Origin: Mycolicibacter arupensis
GTDB lineage: Bacteria; Actinomycetota; Actinomycetes; Mycobacteriales; Mycobacteriaceae
Direction: 5' to 3'
DNA: 64,000 nucleotides
Assembly: GCF_002086515.1 (NCBI RefSeq)
Contig: NZ_MVHH01000021.1
Coordinates: 1-64,000, forward strand
Shown here: one piece after another, positions 24,981 through 36,054 of the stretch
Numbering within the stretch: the stretch's first letter is position 1
How the letters are laid out: each line of letters opens with the position of its first letter
Position numbers and translations under genes: made by a program
Notes under the pieces: generated by a model
What the model was told of the DNA's origin: nothing
What the model saw: only the letters and a program-made list of their open reading frames with translations
Databases searched by the model: none

Positions 24981-26093
24981 TCAGCGCCCGGTGAGGTTGC
25001 TGATCGTCATGATCTCCATATTGCGATACGCGCGACCGGTGGGCTGCACCAGATCGTGGAACCACACCTGCGGCTCAGCGGTGTAGGGATGGTCCCAGGA
25101 GTCCCACGGCAGGTAGGTCTGTGTTCTCCCGGCCACGAAACCCCAGTTGTAGGCCCCCACGTTATGGCGTTTCATGATCGGCAGAATCCCGTCGATGGTG
25201 TTGCCACGGGTGCGGGCCAGGTACTCGGTGCACATCATCGGCCGGCCGAACGGCGCCAGTTCGGCGATGCGCTCACTGAAGGTCGCCGGCTTGTCGTAGG
25301 AGTGGAAGGTGATCACGTCGGAGCTGTAGAGCTGGGTGTTCACGATCGTGCTGCCCTGCCGTGAGCCCTCCCAGATACCGCTGGTCAAGGGCTGGCGGGC
25401 GTCGACGGATCGCGCCCAGTTGAACACCTGGGGCAGCAGGTCGCTGATCAGATCGAGCTTGTCCGACCTCTCCACGGAGCTGTACTCGCGGGCCATGTTG
25501 TCCGGCTCGTTCCACAAGTCCCAGGCCAGGATTCGTTCGTCGTAGCGGAACTGGGACATCACACCGGTGACGTAGTCATACAGAGTGCGGTAGTAGTTGC
25601 GATCGCCCAACCGGTCGGCCCCGGGGCTCTGCACCCAGCGTGAATTGTGGATCCCCACTCGGGGAGCGGGCTGTGCGCCGGCCTTGGGATGCGGGTCCCA
25701 GCAGGAGTCGAAGAGCACGAACATCGGCTTGATCCGGTGGCGGGCGGCGACGGAGACGAACTGGCCCAGTCGGTACTGGAAGCCGCGCTGATCGGCCGCC
25801 CACAGCTGGTCGTGCAGGAAGACCCGGACGGTGTTGAAGCCCGCCGATTGAGCCCAGCCAAGCTCGGCGTCGATCCGGCGCAGATCGAAGGTGGCCGGCT
25901 GGAACATCTCCAGCTGATTGACCGCCGTGGAGGTGATGTAGTTCGAACCGACCGGCCAACCCTGCGCCTGATACCAGCGATTCACCCGGTCGATCGACCA
26001 CCGGCCGGGGTCCGCGCCGGCTCGCGGGAGCCGGCTCAAAGTGGGACCCGCCGCCAGCAGAAGGGGGAGCCCCAGTGCCGTTCGACGCTTCAC
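24981..26093 (-). CDS. Tat-exported clan GH-A glycoside hydrolase (GH5/cellulase-like)
   Basis: 370 residues from GTG with a twin-arginine signal (KRRTALGLPLLLAAG). TIM-barrel motifs include FNTVRVFLHDQLW, AWDLWNEPDN (acid/base Glu) and MMCTEYLAR (nucleophile Glu). This pairing is characteristic of clan A glycosidases such as GH5 or GH39. The polysaccharide target is unknown; endogenous mannan, glucan or host glycans are options. It lies 97 bases upstream of the kinase-like gene on the same strand. Confidence 0.8.
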   Translation of the reverse strand: MKRRTALGLPLLLAAGPTLSRLPRAGADPGRWSIDRVNRWYQAQGWPVGSNYITSTAVNQLEMFQPATFDLRRIDAELGWAQSAGFNTVRVFLHDQLWAADQRGFQYRLGQFVSVAARHRIKPMFVLFDSCWDPHPKAGAQPAPRVGIHNSRWVQSPGADRLGDRNYYRTLYDYVTGVMSQFRYDERILAWDLWNEPDNMAREYSSVERSDKLDLISDLLPQVFNWARSVDARQPLTSGIWEGSRQGSTIVNTQLYSSDVITFHSYDKPATFSERIAELAPFGRPMMCTEYLARTRGNTIDGILPIMKRHNVGAYNWGFVAGRTQTYLPWDSWDHPYTAEPQVWFHDLVQPTGRAYRNMEIMTISNLTGR

Positions 26094-26191
26094 GAAGTAA
26101 ACATAACGTCCGGAGTTGTTCTCGGACGGTCGAACGCGCCGCCTGTCGCCGAGCAAATCGGGCGGCCGTAACAAGTGCGGCCTTGGCCCCC

Positions 26192-26197
26192 TAAACT
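26192..26197 (+). promoter_or_regulatory. -10 hexamer of a leaderless promoter
   Basis: TAAACT ends 8 bases before the ATG at 26206, and no Shine-Dalgarno sequence is visible. Confidence 0.5.
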
Positions 26198-26205
26198 GGC
26201 CGACT

Positions 26206-27042
26206 ATGTCGCAGCACTTGCAGGGCAAAGTCGTGGTCATCACCGGTGCCGGCGGTGGATTCGGCAAACTGATCGCCGAGAAATGTGCCGCCGCGGGGGC
26301 CCATGTTGTGGGCGTCGACATCGGAGCCGAAGGCCTCGCTGAGGTCTTCGACGGGATACGCGAAGCGGGCCTGTCCGGCACCTATCAGGTGGCCGACGTC
26401 ACCGACATCGAGCAGATGCACGCCGCGGTGCAGCATGCGGTGCAGACCTTCGGAGCGGTCGACGTGATCGTCAACAACGCCGGCGTGATGCCGCTCGCCT
26501 TCTTCGCTGACCACGAGAAGGCGTGGCCGCATTGGCACCGGGCGATCGACATCAACATCAAGGGTGTGGTCAATGGCATCTCGGCGGTTTATGACCAGAT
26601 GATCGCCCAGGGCCGAGGTCATGTCGTCAACATCTCGTCGATCTACGGCAACGCCGGGGTGGCCGGGTCCGGGGTGTACAGCGCGACCAAGGCCGCGGTC
26701 GCCGTGCTGTCGGATTCGCTGCGCAGTGAGGCGAAGGGAAAGATCAAGGTGACCACGGTCAAGCCGACCGGAGTCCTGGGCACCAATCTGGGCAAAGGAG
26801 TGGTCAACGGCTCGGCGATCCTGGGCATCGTCGGTTCCCGTGGCCAGAGCTACATGGAATCGGTGACCGCGTTCGCCAAGGGCACCTTGGCCCCGGAACA
26901 GACCGATGTCGACTCGGTGAAGTACTGGCTGATCACCCCCGAAGACCTCGCCGAGGCGGTGGTTCACGTGATCGACCAGCCCTGGGGCATCAGCATCAGC
27001 GACATCACCGTGCGCGCGAGCGGCGAAGACTACATCTACTGA
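26206..27042 (+). CDS. Short-chain dehydrogenase/reductase
   Basis: 278 residues with cofactor motif VVVITGAGGGFGKLIAEK, NNAGVMP, the Ser of NISSIYGNAG and the catalytic YSATK. Acidic VGVDIG suggests NAD(H). The start at 26206 is set by the leaderless promoter and by MSQHLQGKVVVITG; the frame extends upstream to 26116 without homology. It lies 30 bases before an acyl-CoA synthetase, so both may serve one lipid pathway. Confidence 0.87.
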   Translation: MSQHLQGKVVVITGAGGGFGKLIAEKCAAAGAHVVGVDIGAEGLAEVFDGIREAGLSGTYQVADVTDIEQMHAAVQHAVQTFGAVDVIVNNAGVMPLAFFADHEKAWPHWHRAIDINIKGVVNGISAVYDQMIAQGRGHVVNISSIYGNAGVAGSGVYSATKAAVAVLSDSLRSEAKGKIKVTTVKPTGVLGTNLGKGVVNGSAILGIVGSRGQSYMESVTAFAKGTLAPEQTDVDSVKYWLITPEDLAEAVVHVIDQPWGISISDITVRASGEDYIY

Positions 27043-27072
27043 CCATCGAGTGGCCTAAGGCGGTAAGCGACG

Positions 27073-28662
27073 ATGTCTCCCGAGATCGACTGGGAATCGC
27101 CCGCATACACCCCCGCCGAGGTCGCCCACTACCACGCTGTGGGCTGGTGGTCGCAGCGCACTCTGTCCGATGCGGTACGCCACAACGCAAGGCAGTTCCC
27201 CGACCGGGTGGCCTATGTCGATTATCCCGGTGTTGGGCTGACCTGGCCCGACTTCGACAGCGCGGCTGACGCGCTGGCCGCACGACTGGCCGCCACCGGC
27301 GTGGGCCCCGGTGACCGGATCGCCGTGTGGCACGGCGACTCTGCAGCCATCCACGTGCTGTTCGTGGCGATCGAGCGCTGCGGTGCGGTGGTCGTGGGTA
27401 CCGGTGCGCGGGCCGGAACCCGTGAGGTCGGCGCGATTCTGGCCGCCTCGCAGGCCCAGCGACTCATCACCGACCAGCAACGTCTCGACACCGCGGCCGG
27501 GCTTGGGATCCCGACCATGAGCAGCGAGGCGCTTGGCGCCGCGACAGGCGTGGGCGTGCCGGGCCGGCCGCTGGGAGCGGACGACGTCTTCCTGATCAAT
27601 TCCACCTCGGGGACCACGGGGTTGCCCAAATGCGTGGTGCACACCCAGAACCGTTGGTACTACTTTCACCAGTTGGCCGTCGCCAACGGCCAACTGAGCT
27701 CCGATGACGTCTTCATGCCGATCATTCCGACGCCGTTCGGCTTCGGAATCTGGACCAGCCACCTGACCCCGATCCACCTCGGCGCCACCGCCGTGCTGCT
27801 GGACCGCTTCAGTGCTGCCGCCACCTGCGCTGCCATAGAGCGACACCGAGTGACCGTATTGTGCTGCGTCAGCACTCAATTGACCATGATCATGGCTGAT
27901 GCGGCCAGCCGTGAATTCGATCTGAGCTCGCTGCGGGTGGTCTACACCGGGGGAGAGGCGTTGCCCTACCGGCCGGCTGCTGAGTTCGAGGCGCTCACCG
28001 GGGCCAAGATCTTGCAGTTCTACGGCTCCAACGAGACCGGGGTGCTCAGTGCGACCACGCTCAAGGATCCCGTGGAGCGGCGGTTGCGGACCGGTGGGCG
28101 CATCGTCGCTGAGATGGCGGTGCGGCTGTTCGGGGGTGAGGACGGCAACACCGACGTGACCGCGTCCGGTCGTGGCCAGCCGGCCTGCCGGGGGCCCGCC
28201 ACCAGCTTGGGCTATCTCAACGGTGTCGATCACGACAAACTGTTCACCGCCGACGGCTGGATGCGGATGGGAGACATCTGCCAGATCGACGCCGACGGCT
28301 ATCTGAGCGTCACCGGCCGCACCTCCGACTTCATCCTGCGAGGCGGCAAGAACATCAGCGCCGCCCAGGTCGAAGACGCCGTCATGACCCATCCGGCGAT
28401 CGCGGTGGCGGCCGCCGTGCCGATGCGCGACGAGGTGTTCGGTGAAAAGGTCTGCGTCTATGTCGAGCTCGCCGATGTCGAACTCACGGGTGCGCGCAGC
28501 CTGGGGCTGGCCGAGCTCGTTGCGCATCTGTTGGAGCTCGGGGTGTCCAAAGAGCTGCTGCCCGAACGTCTTATCGTCGTCGATCGGTTGCCGCGCTCGT
28601 CCGGTGGCAAGATCGCCAAGGGGCAGTTGCGTGAGATGAGCGGTTACTCGCTGCCGTCATAG
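27073..28662 (+). CDS. AMP-dependent acyl-CoA/aryl-CoA synthetase (ANL superfamily)
   Basis: 529 residues with the P-loop STSGTTGLPK, YGSNETG (A5), MRMGDICQIDADGY (A7), GRTSDFILRGGKNIS (A8) and the catalytic Lys of GGKIAKGQLR. It activates a carboxylic acid as acyl-AMP, then transfers it to CoA. The FadD number and chain-length preference cannot be read. No signal peptide. Confidence 0.88.
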   Translation: MSPEIDWESPAYTPAEVAHYHAVGWWSQRTLSDAVRHNARQFPDRVAYVDYPGVGLTWPDFDSAADALAARLAATGVGPGDRIAVWHGDSAAIHVLFVAIERCGAVVVGTGARAGTREVGAILAASQAQRLITDQQRLDTAAGLGIPTMSSEALGAATGVGVPGRPLGADDVFLINSTSGTTGLPKCVVHTQNRWYYFHQLAVANGQLSSDDVFMPIIPTPFGFGIWTSHLTPIHLGATAVLLDRFSAAATCAAIERHRVTVLCCVSTQLTMIMADAASREFDLSSLRVVYTGGEALPYRPAAEFEALTGAKILQFYGSNETGVLSATTLKDPVERRLRTGGRIVAEMAVRLFGGEDGNTDVTASGRGQPACRGPATSLGYLNGVDHDKLFTADGWMRMGDICQIDADGYLSVTGRTSDFILRGGKNISAAQVEDAVMTHPAIAVAAAVPMRDEVFGEKVCVYVELADVELTGARSLGLAELVAHLLELGVSKELLPERLIVVDRLPRSSGGKIAKGQLREMSGYSLPS

Positions 28663-28826
28663 GCCGGGGCGCTCGCGGGTGGGGGTCTGGGTCGGGCTCG
28701 TCATCGAACAGTGCCAGGTCCGCGCGGATGGCTTCCCGTGCCGCCGCGGTGGGCGGCATCGTAGCCACCCTGCGTGCGGTCACAAGTCACGCCGTGCCGC
28801 ACCCGGGAACTGTCAGCGGCGTTCGG

Positions 28827-28832
28827 TAGGGT
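28827..28832 (+). promoter_or_regulatory. -10 hexamer of a leaderless promoter for tex
   Basis: TAGGGT ends 8 bases before the GTG at 28841; no ribosome-binding site is present. Confidence 0.4.
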
Positions 28833-28840
28833 CCGTCGGC

Positions 28841-31192
<2,352 letters not shown>

Positions 31193-31199
31193 GGATTCC

Positions 31200-32582
31200 A
31201 TGGGCACGGTAGACACCGACGCCACGCAGAGGTTCGCCGACATTGTCGGAGCGACCGGACTTCTGACCGGTGAGCAGATCGGCCCCGACTACGGCCACGA
31301 CGAGGCGCTGGTCGGGGCGCCGGTGCTACCGCGCTATGTCGCCCGTCCCCAGACCGCCGAGCAGGTTGCGGCGCTGCTGGCCGCGGCGACCGAAGCCAAG
31401 GTTCCGGTGACCGCGCGCGGATCGGGCACCGGCATGTCGGCTGGGGCGCGACCGTGTCCGGACGGGCTGCTGATCTCCTTCGAGCGGATGAACGCCATCC
31501 TCGAGATCGATACCGACAATCAGGTCGCCGTGGTGCAGCCCGGGGTGACGCTGGCCGACCTCGACATCGCGACGGCTCCGGCGGGCTTGATGTACACCGT
31601 CTTCCCCGGCGAGCTCTCGGCTAGCATCGGGGGCAACGTCGGCACCAACGCCGGCGGGATGCGCGCGGTCAAATACGGGGTGACCCGCAATAACGTGCTC
31701 GGGCTGCAGGCGGCGTTGCCGACCGGCGAGCTGATCCGCACCGGCGGCCGGATCACCAAGCTGTCCACCGGTTATGACCTGACCCAGCTGATCATCGGCT
31801 CCGAGGGCACCTGCGCGTTGGCCACCGAGGTGACCGTCCGGCTCTACCCCCGGCTGGGGCACTCCGCGACGTTGCTGGCGCCGTTCACCGACCTGCCCGC
31901 GGTGATGCGCGCGGTTCCGGAAGTGGTGCGCAGCGGGGTGGACCCGGTGATCCTCGAATACGTCGACAAGCTCACGCTGGCGGCGATCAGTTACTCGCAG
32001 AATCTGAACCTGGGTATCCCTGACGAGGTCCGTGAGACCGCGGAGGCCTTCCTCGTGGTGGGAGTGGAGAACCGTGATCGCGAACGTCTCGACGACGATG
32101 TCGCCATGCTGGGTGAACTTCTGGCCACACTCGGTGCCGTTGATGTCTATGTGCTGGAGGGCAATTCGGCCCATGCGCTGATCGAGGCTCGGGAGAAGGC
32201 GTTCTGGACGGCGAAGGCGGCCGGTGCCCACGATGTCATCGATGTGGTGGTCCCGCGGGCGATGATGCACCAGTTCCTCACCAAGGCGCAGGGATTCGCG
32301 CAGGGTGTGGGGGCCGGCGTGGTCGGCTGCGGACACGCCGGCGACGGCAACGTCCACCTGGCCGTGTTCTGCGCCGACGACGAGGTCCGGCACGGGCTGC
32401 TGCATGACATCTTCGCGGCCGCCATGGACCTCGGTGGCGCCATCTCCGGAGAGCACGGTTTGGGACGGGTCAAGACACAGCATTTCCTGGAGCTGGAGGA
32501 CCCGGTGAAGATCGCGTTGATGCGCCGGATCAAGGACGCCTTCGACCCCGCCGGGATCCTGAACCCCGGCGTGCTTCTATAG
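31200..32582 (+). CDS. FAD-linked oxidase, GlcD/D-2-hydroxyacid dehydrogenase type
   Basis: 460 residues. PCMH-type FAD domain with VTARGSGTGMSAGARP and SIGGNVGTNAGGMRAVKYGVT, and a C-terminal FAD-oxidase domain with GCGHAGDGNVHL and GEHGLGRVKT. It belongs to the glycolate oxidase subunit D/D-lactate dehydrogenase group, oxidising 2-hydroxyacids to 2-oxoacids. It starts 7 bases after tex and precedes a ThDP-dependent 2-oxoacid enzyme by 55 bases, consistent with successive steps. Confidence 0.87.
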   Translation: MGTVDTDATQRFADIVGATGLLTGEQIGPDYGHDEALVGAPVLPRYVARPQTAEQVAALLAAATEAKVPVTARGSGTGMSAGARPCPDGLLISFERMNAILEIDTDNQVAVVQPGVTLADLDIATAPAGLMYTVFPGELSASIGGNVGTNAGGMRAVKYGVTRNNVLGLQAALPTGELIRTGGRITKLSTGYDLTQLIIGSEGTCALATEVTVRLYPRLGHSATLLAPFTDLPAVMRAVPEVVRSGVDPVILEYVDKLTLAAISYSQNLNLGIPDEVRETAEAFLVVGVENRDRERLDDDVAMLGELLATLGAVDVYVLEGNSAHALIEAREKAFWTAKAAGAHDVIDVVVPRAMMHQFLTKAQGFAQGVGAGVVGCGHAGDGNVHLAVFCADDEVRHGLLHDIFAAAMDLGGAISGEHGLGRVKTQHFLELEDPVKIALMRRIKDAFDPAGILNPGVLL

Positions 32583-32637
32583 GCAGCAGATCGCGAGCAT
32601 TCCTCCTACCCCGGTGCCCGGCAAGAAAGGCAGCCAC

Positions 32638-34197
32638 ATGACAAACGGAGCCCAGGCCCTGATCGCCACTTTGGTGGACAGCGGGGTGCAGGTCTGCTTC
32701 GCCAATCCCGGAACCTCGGAGATGCACTTCGTGGCTGCCTTGGATTCGGTGCCGCAGATGCGCGGGGTGTTGTGCCTGTTCGAAGGTGTGGTGACCGGGG
32801 CCGCGGACGGGTATGCCCGGGTGGCGGAGAAGCCCGCGGCCACTCTGCTGCACCTGGGACCCGGTCTGGGTAACGGCTTGGCGAACCTGCACAACGCCCG
32901 CCGTGCACACGTGCCGATGGTCAACGTGATCGGTGATCACGCCACCTATCACAAGAAGTACGACGCGCCCCTGGAATCCGACATCGAGCCGCTGACGGAC
33001 TGGACTCACGGCTGGTCGCGACGCACCGGTGCCGGTGGTGACGTGGGCCGCGACGCCGCGGAGGCGGTCGCGGCCTCGATGGCCAGTCCGGCGGTGGTGG
33101 CCAATCTGATTCTGCCCGCCGACATCTCCTGGGAAGACGGGGCGCAGGCGGCAGGACCGGTCGACCCGGTTCCGGCGGCTGCTCCCGACCCCCAGGCCGT
33201 CGCCGAGGTCGCCGCCGTCCTGGGCAGCGGCGAACCCGTGGCCCTGCTGATCGGTGGGCCCGCGGTCGCTGATGTGCGTGCGATGGAGGCCGCCGATCGG
33301 ATCGCGGCAGCGACCGGCGCGCGCGCCCTCGTCGAGACCTTCCCGGCGCGGCTCGTTCGTGGCGCCGGGGTGCCGGCGATAGACCGCCTCGGCTACCTGG
33401 CCGAGCAGGCGGCATTCCAGCTCGACGGCATCAGGCATCTGGTGGTGGCCGGCACCCGCTCGCCGGTGTCGTTCTTCGCCTATCCCGGTAAGCCCAGCGA
33501 CCTGGTCCCCGAGGGCTGCGTCGTGCACAACCTCGCCGGCCTGGAGACCGACGTGGTGGCCGCCCTAGAGCAGTTGGCCGAGGCGGTAGCCGCTGGGGTG
33601 CAGCCGCGTCCGGCGCCCGCCGCCGTCCCGGAGCTGCCGAGTGGCCAGCTCACCCCGCAGAACTGGGTACAGGTGGTCGGGGCGCTGCTGCCCGAGAACG
33701 CGATCATCTCCGATGAGGCCAACACCTCGGGCCTGATGCTGCCCGCCGCCACCGCGGGGGCGCCGCGCCACGACGTTCTGACCCTCACCGGTGGGGCGAT
33801 CGGGCAGGGTCTGCCGGTCGCGCTGGGTGCGGCCGTGGCCGCACCCGACCGGCCGGTGATCGCACTGCAGGCCGACGGCAGCGCTGCCTACACGATCTCC
33901 GCACTGTGGACCATGGCGCGCGAGAACCTGAACGTGACCACGGTGCTGATCAACAACAGCGCGTACGCCATCCTGCGCCTCGAGCTGGCGCGGGTGGGCG
34001 CCGAGGGTGGCGGGCCCAAAGCAAACGACCTGCTGGACCTGTCGCGGCCCAACATGGACTTCGCCAAGATCGCCGAGGGGTTCGGCGTACCGGCAACGGT
34101 CGCCACCACCTGCGAAGAGCTCGCCGAGCAGTTCAGCCGGGCCATCGCAGAACCGGGCCCGCATCTGATCGACGCGCGGATTCCGACGCTGTTCTGA
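32638..34197 (+). CDS. Thiamine-diphosphate-dependent enzyme, acetolactate-synthase-like
   Basis: 519 residues with three ThDP-enzyme domains. The N-terminal PYR domain has the Glu of NPGTSEMHF. The C-terminal PP domain has ADGSAAYTISALWTMARENL and VLINNSAY, the metal/diphosphate motif with ADGS for GDGS. Candidate reactions are 2-oxoacid decarboxylation or carboligation; it is shorter than IlvB and probably not the biosynthetic acetolactate synthase. ATG at 32638 follows AGAAAGGCAG. Confidence 0.85.
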   Translation: MTNGAQALIATLVDSGVQVCFANPGTSEMHFVAALDSVPQMRGVLCLFEGVVTGAADGYARVAEKPAATLLHLGPGLGNGLANLHNARRAHVPMVNVIGDHATYHKKYDAPLESDIEPLTDWTHGWSRRTGAGGDVGRDAAEAVAASMASPAVVANLILPADISWEDGAQAAGPVDPVPAAAPDPQAVAEVAAVLGSGEPVALLIGGPAVADVRAMEAADRIAAATGARALVETFPARLVRGAGVPAIDRLGYLAEQAAFQLDGIRHLVVAGTRSPVSFFAYPGKPSDLVPEGCVVHNLAGLETDVVAALEQLAEAVAAGVQPRPAPAAVPELPSGQLTPQNWVQVVGALLPENAIISDEANTSGLMLPAATAGAPRHDVLTLTGGAIGQGLPVALGAAVAAPDRPVIALQADGSAAYTISALWTMARENLNVTTVLINNSAYAILRLELARVGAEGGGPKANDLLDLSRPNMDFAKIAEGFGVPATVATTCEELAEQFSRAIAEPGPHLIDARIPTLF

Positions 34198-34221
34198 CCG
34201 CCCTCGCCGGGCCGGGTGGCG

Positions 34222-34881
34222 CTAGTTGCCGCCCTGGCCCGCGGTGACGCGATTCGCCACAAACGTCGCGGCCTCAATGGCCTTACCGTCCTGCACGTAC
34301 ATCAGGTGCGGGACGACACTGCCGCTGTCTTCGCAGTAGATGTCACCGGCCAGGCAGAAATCGATGGTCTTGGGCTGGTAGGTCGAGGCCAGGACCGGCA
34401 GCGGGCCGCCCCACAGCGAGGTGGAATACGGGCTCGACGGCGGGCCGAAAAGTGCCACCGCGACGACGTGGTTGGCCACCGGAGCCGGCAGGGCATTGCT
34501 GGACATCGCAATGACACTGGCCCCCTGCGAGTAGCCGCCGAGCACCAGTTTGGTCTTGGGGCAGTTGGCGACCGTGCCCTGAATGTGGGCGGTGGCGTCA
34601 CTCTCGCCGAGCACGGCGCTGTTGCGATAGTCGGTGCTCGCCGGGTATTCGACCGCGTAGACGCTGACGTCTCGATCCGGCAGCTGGTCCTTCAGCGAGG
34701 AGACGAAGGCGTCGCCCACGTCCCCGAGTCCGACGGGCTGCCCAGAGCCCCGGGCGAAAACCACCTCGGTGTCCGGGCACGGCTCCGCAGAAGCTGACGG
34801 CACGCCCACCGGTGCTGCCACCAGGGTTCCCGTCAGCATGACCAAGGCGGCGAAAAGACGAACCGAGTTAGGCAGATTCAT
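34222..34881 (-). CDS. Secreted cutinase-like serine esterase (tandem copy A)
   Basis: 219 residues with a signal peptide (LFAALVMLTGTLVAAPVGVPSASA), CPDTEVVFARGSGQPVG, nucleophile elbow GGYSQGASV, GDIYCEDS for the Asp and HLMYVQDG for the His. Disulfide Cys are conserved. It is the downstream member of a tandem pair with the gene at 34974. Start 34881 gives the canonical signal peptide; the frame extends to 34968. Confidence 0.9.
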   Translation of the reverse strand: MNLPNSVRLFAALVMLTGTLVAAPVGVPSASAEPCPDTEVVFARGSGQPVGLGDVGDAFVSSLKDQLPDRDVSVYAVEYPASTDYRNSAVLGESDATAHIQGTVANCPKTKLVLGGYSQGASVIAMSSNALPAPVANHVVAVALFGPPSSPYSTSLWGGPLPVLASTYQPKTIDFCLAGDIYCEDSGSVVPHLMYVQDGKAIEAATFVANRVTAGQGGN

Positions 34882-34973
34882 CCCTGAATGCTGACATGTC
34901 CGGGTTGCGGCGGTGGTCCGCGGGTCGGGGATCAGCAAACCGCAACGACGTTCGTATGGGCCGAACACCGTGG

Positions 34974-35648
34974 TTAGAGCCGGTTTGCCGCGTAGGACGC
35001 GCCTTCGTCCGCGATCCCGTTATAGGCGCCCGGCGCGTGCGCTGAGAAATTGAGTCCTTCGGAACAGACCGGGTCTTCGGGCATGCAGAGCTGGATGGTC
35101 TTGGGGACGTACGCCGGACCGATGACCAGCGGCGGTTGGCCGAGGAAGTTCATCGCCCGCTCGTTCGGGGTACCGAAGAGCACCACGGCGGCGACGTGGT
35201 CGGCCACCTCTGGGGGCATTGGGCGAGGTATGTCCACGCCTTCCACCCCGTCCGGTATGGCGTTGGCGGTCGAGAAGCCCATGACCGCTGCGCCTTGCGA
35301 GAAGCCACTGAGCACCATCTTGGTGTCCGGGCAGTTCGCCGCGGTGGCCTCGATGTGACTGGTGGCATCGCGGATGCCCTGAATGCCCGTCGGCCAGTCG
35401 TTGGTGGCCGGGTAGTCGATCGCGTAAACGTCCATCGGCCGCTCGGGCAACCGGGCCCGTAACGAGTCGACGAATGCTTGCCCGGTCGCGCCGAGGCCGG
35501 GGTCCTCGGTGGTACCTCTAGCAAACAAAACTTGGACATCGGGACAGGGGTCCGCGAAGGCGAGGGGAGGGGTGACGGCGGTGCTGTGCAGCAGCCAGGT
35601 CAGGGCCAGAACAACACCGAGGGAACGAGGTATCCGACGTGGGTTCAC
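34974..35648 (-). CDS. Secreted cutinase-like serine esterase (tandem copy B)
   Basis: 224 residues from the proposed GTG at 35648, giving the signal peptide PRSLGVVLALTWLLHSTAVTP. CPDVQVLFARGTTEDPG, elbow SGFSQGAAV (Phe for Tyr), PEDPVCSEG and FSAHAPGAY complete the cutinase triad. The start is uncertain: GGAG lies only two bases before the GTG, and the frame continues upstream to 35729. The two neighbouring cutinases differ enough to be old paralogues. Confidence 0.85.
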   Translation of the reverse strand: MNPRRIPRSLGVVLALTWLLHSTAVTPPLAFADPCPDVQVLFARGTTEDPGLGATGQAFVDSLRARLPERPMDVYAIDYPATNDWPTGIQGIRDATSHIEATAANCPDTKMVLSGFSQGAAVMGFSTANAIPDGVEGVDIPRPMPPEVADHVAAVVLFGTPNERAMNFLGQPPLVIGPAYVPKTIQLCMPEDPVCSEGLNFSAHAPGAYNGIADEGASYAANRL

Positions 35649-36054
35649 CGCTCCATGGTGGCATATGTGGCCCCTTTTTCGCAGCAGACACCGCTGGCAG
35701 TGAACATATTCAGTGTTTTCTGACCACACCCGGGCGGGACGCTGAGTAGCCCCTGGCGAAGATCTGAGTTACAACTGAGACCCGTTGTGAATCAGCTTCC
35801 GGTTACCGGGGGGTGTCTGCAATGTATCGTCCAGATGACCCCGACTGCTGGAGTCCCGAGCAAACTATCTGTCGCACCGCGAACCTTGCTGCGGCCCCTG
35901 TTCAGGAACGGCGGCGGCGACCTAGCGGTGACCTTCGGTGAGCGTTCTCCGGCGCACCAAACGGTCTGCAATGCGGGGTTTATCGGAGATTCACCGATAA
36001 AATTGGCCCGATCGGCGCGCATCGACCGCCGGAGGACACCGTGGATGGGACAGC
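35649..36054. other. Divergent intergenic region (406 bases)
   Basis: Separates the leftward cutinase pair from the rightward Hsp70-like gene. I see no convincing gene in it. It holds one clear dyad at 35979-36001. Confidence 0.55.
35979..36001. promoter_or_regulatory. 8-bp inverted repeat upstream of the Hsp70-like gene
   Basis: TTTATCGG and CCGATAAA separated by 7 bases, ending 53 bases before the start codon. It is AT-rich for this genome, so an operator is more likely than a terminator. Confidence 0.4.
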
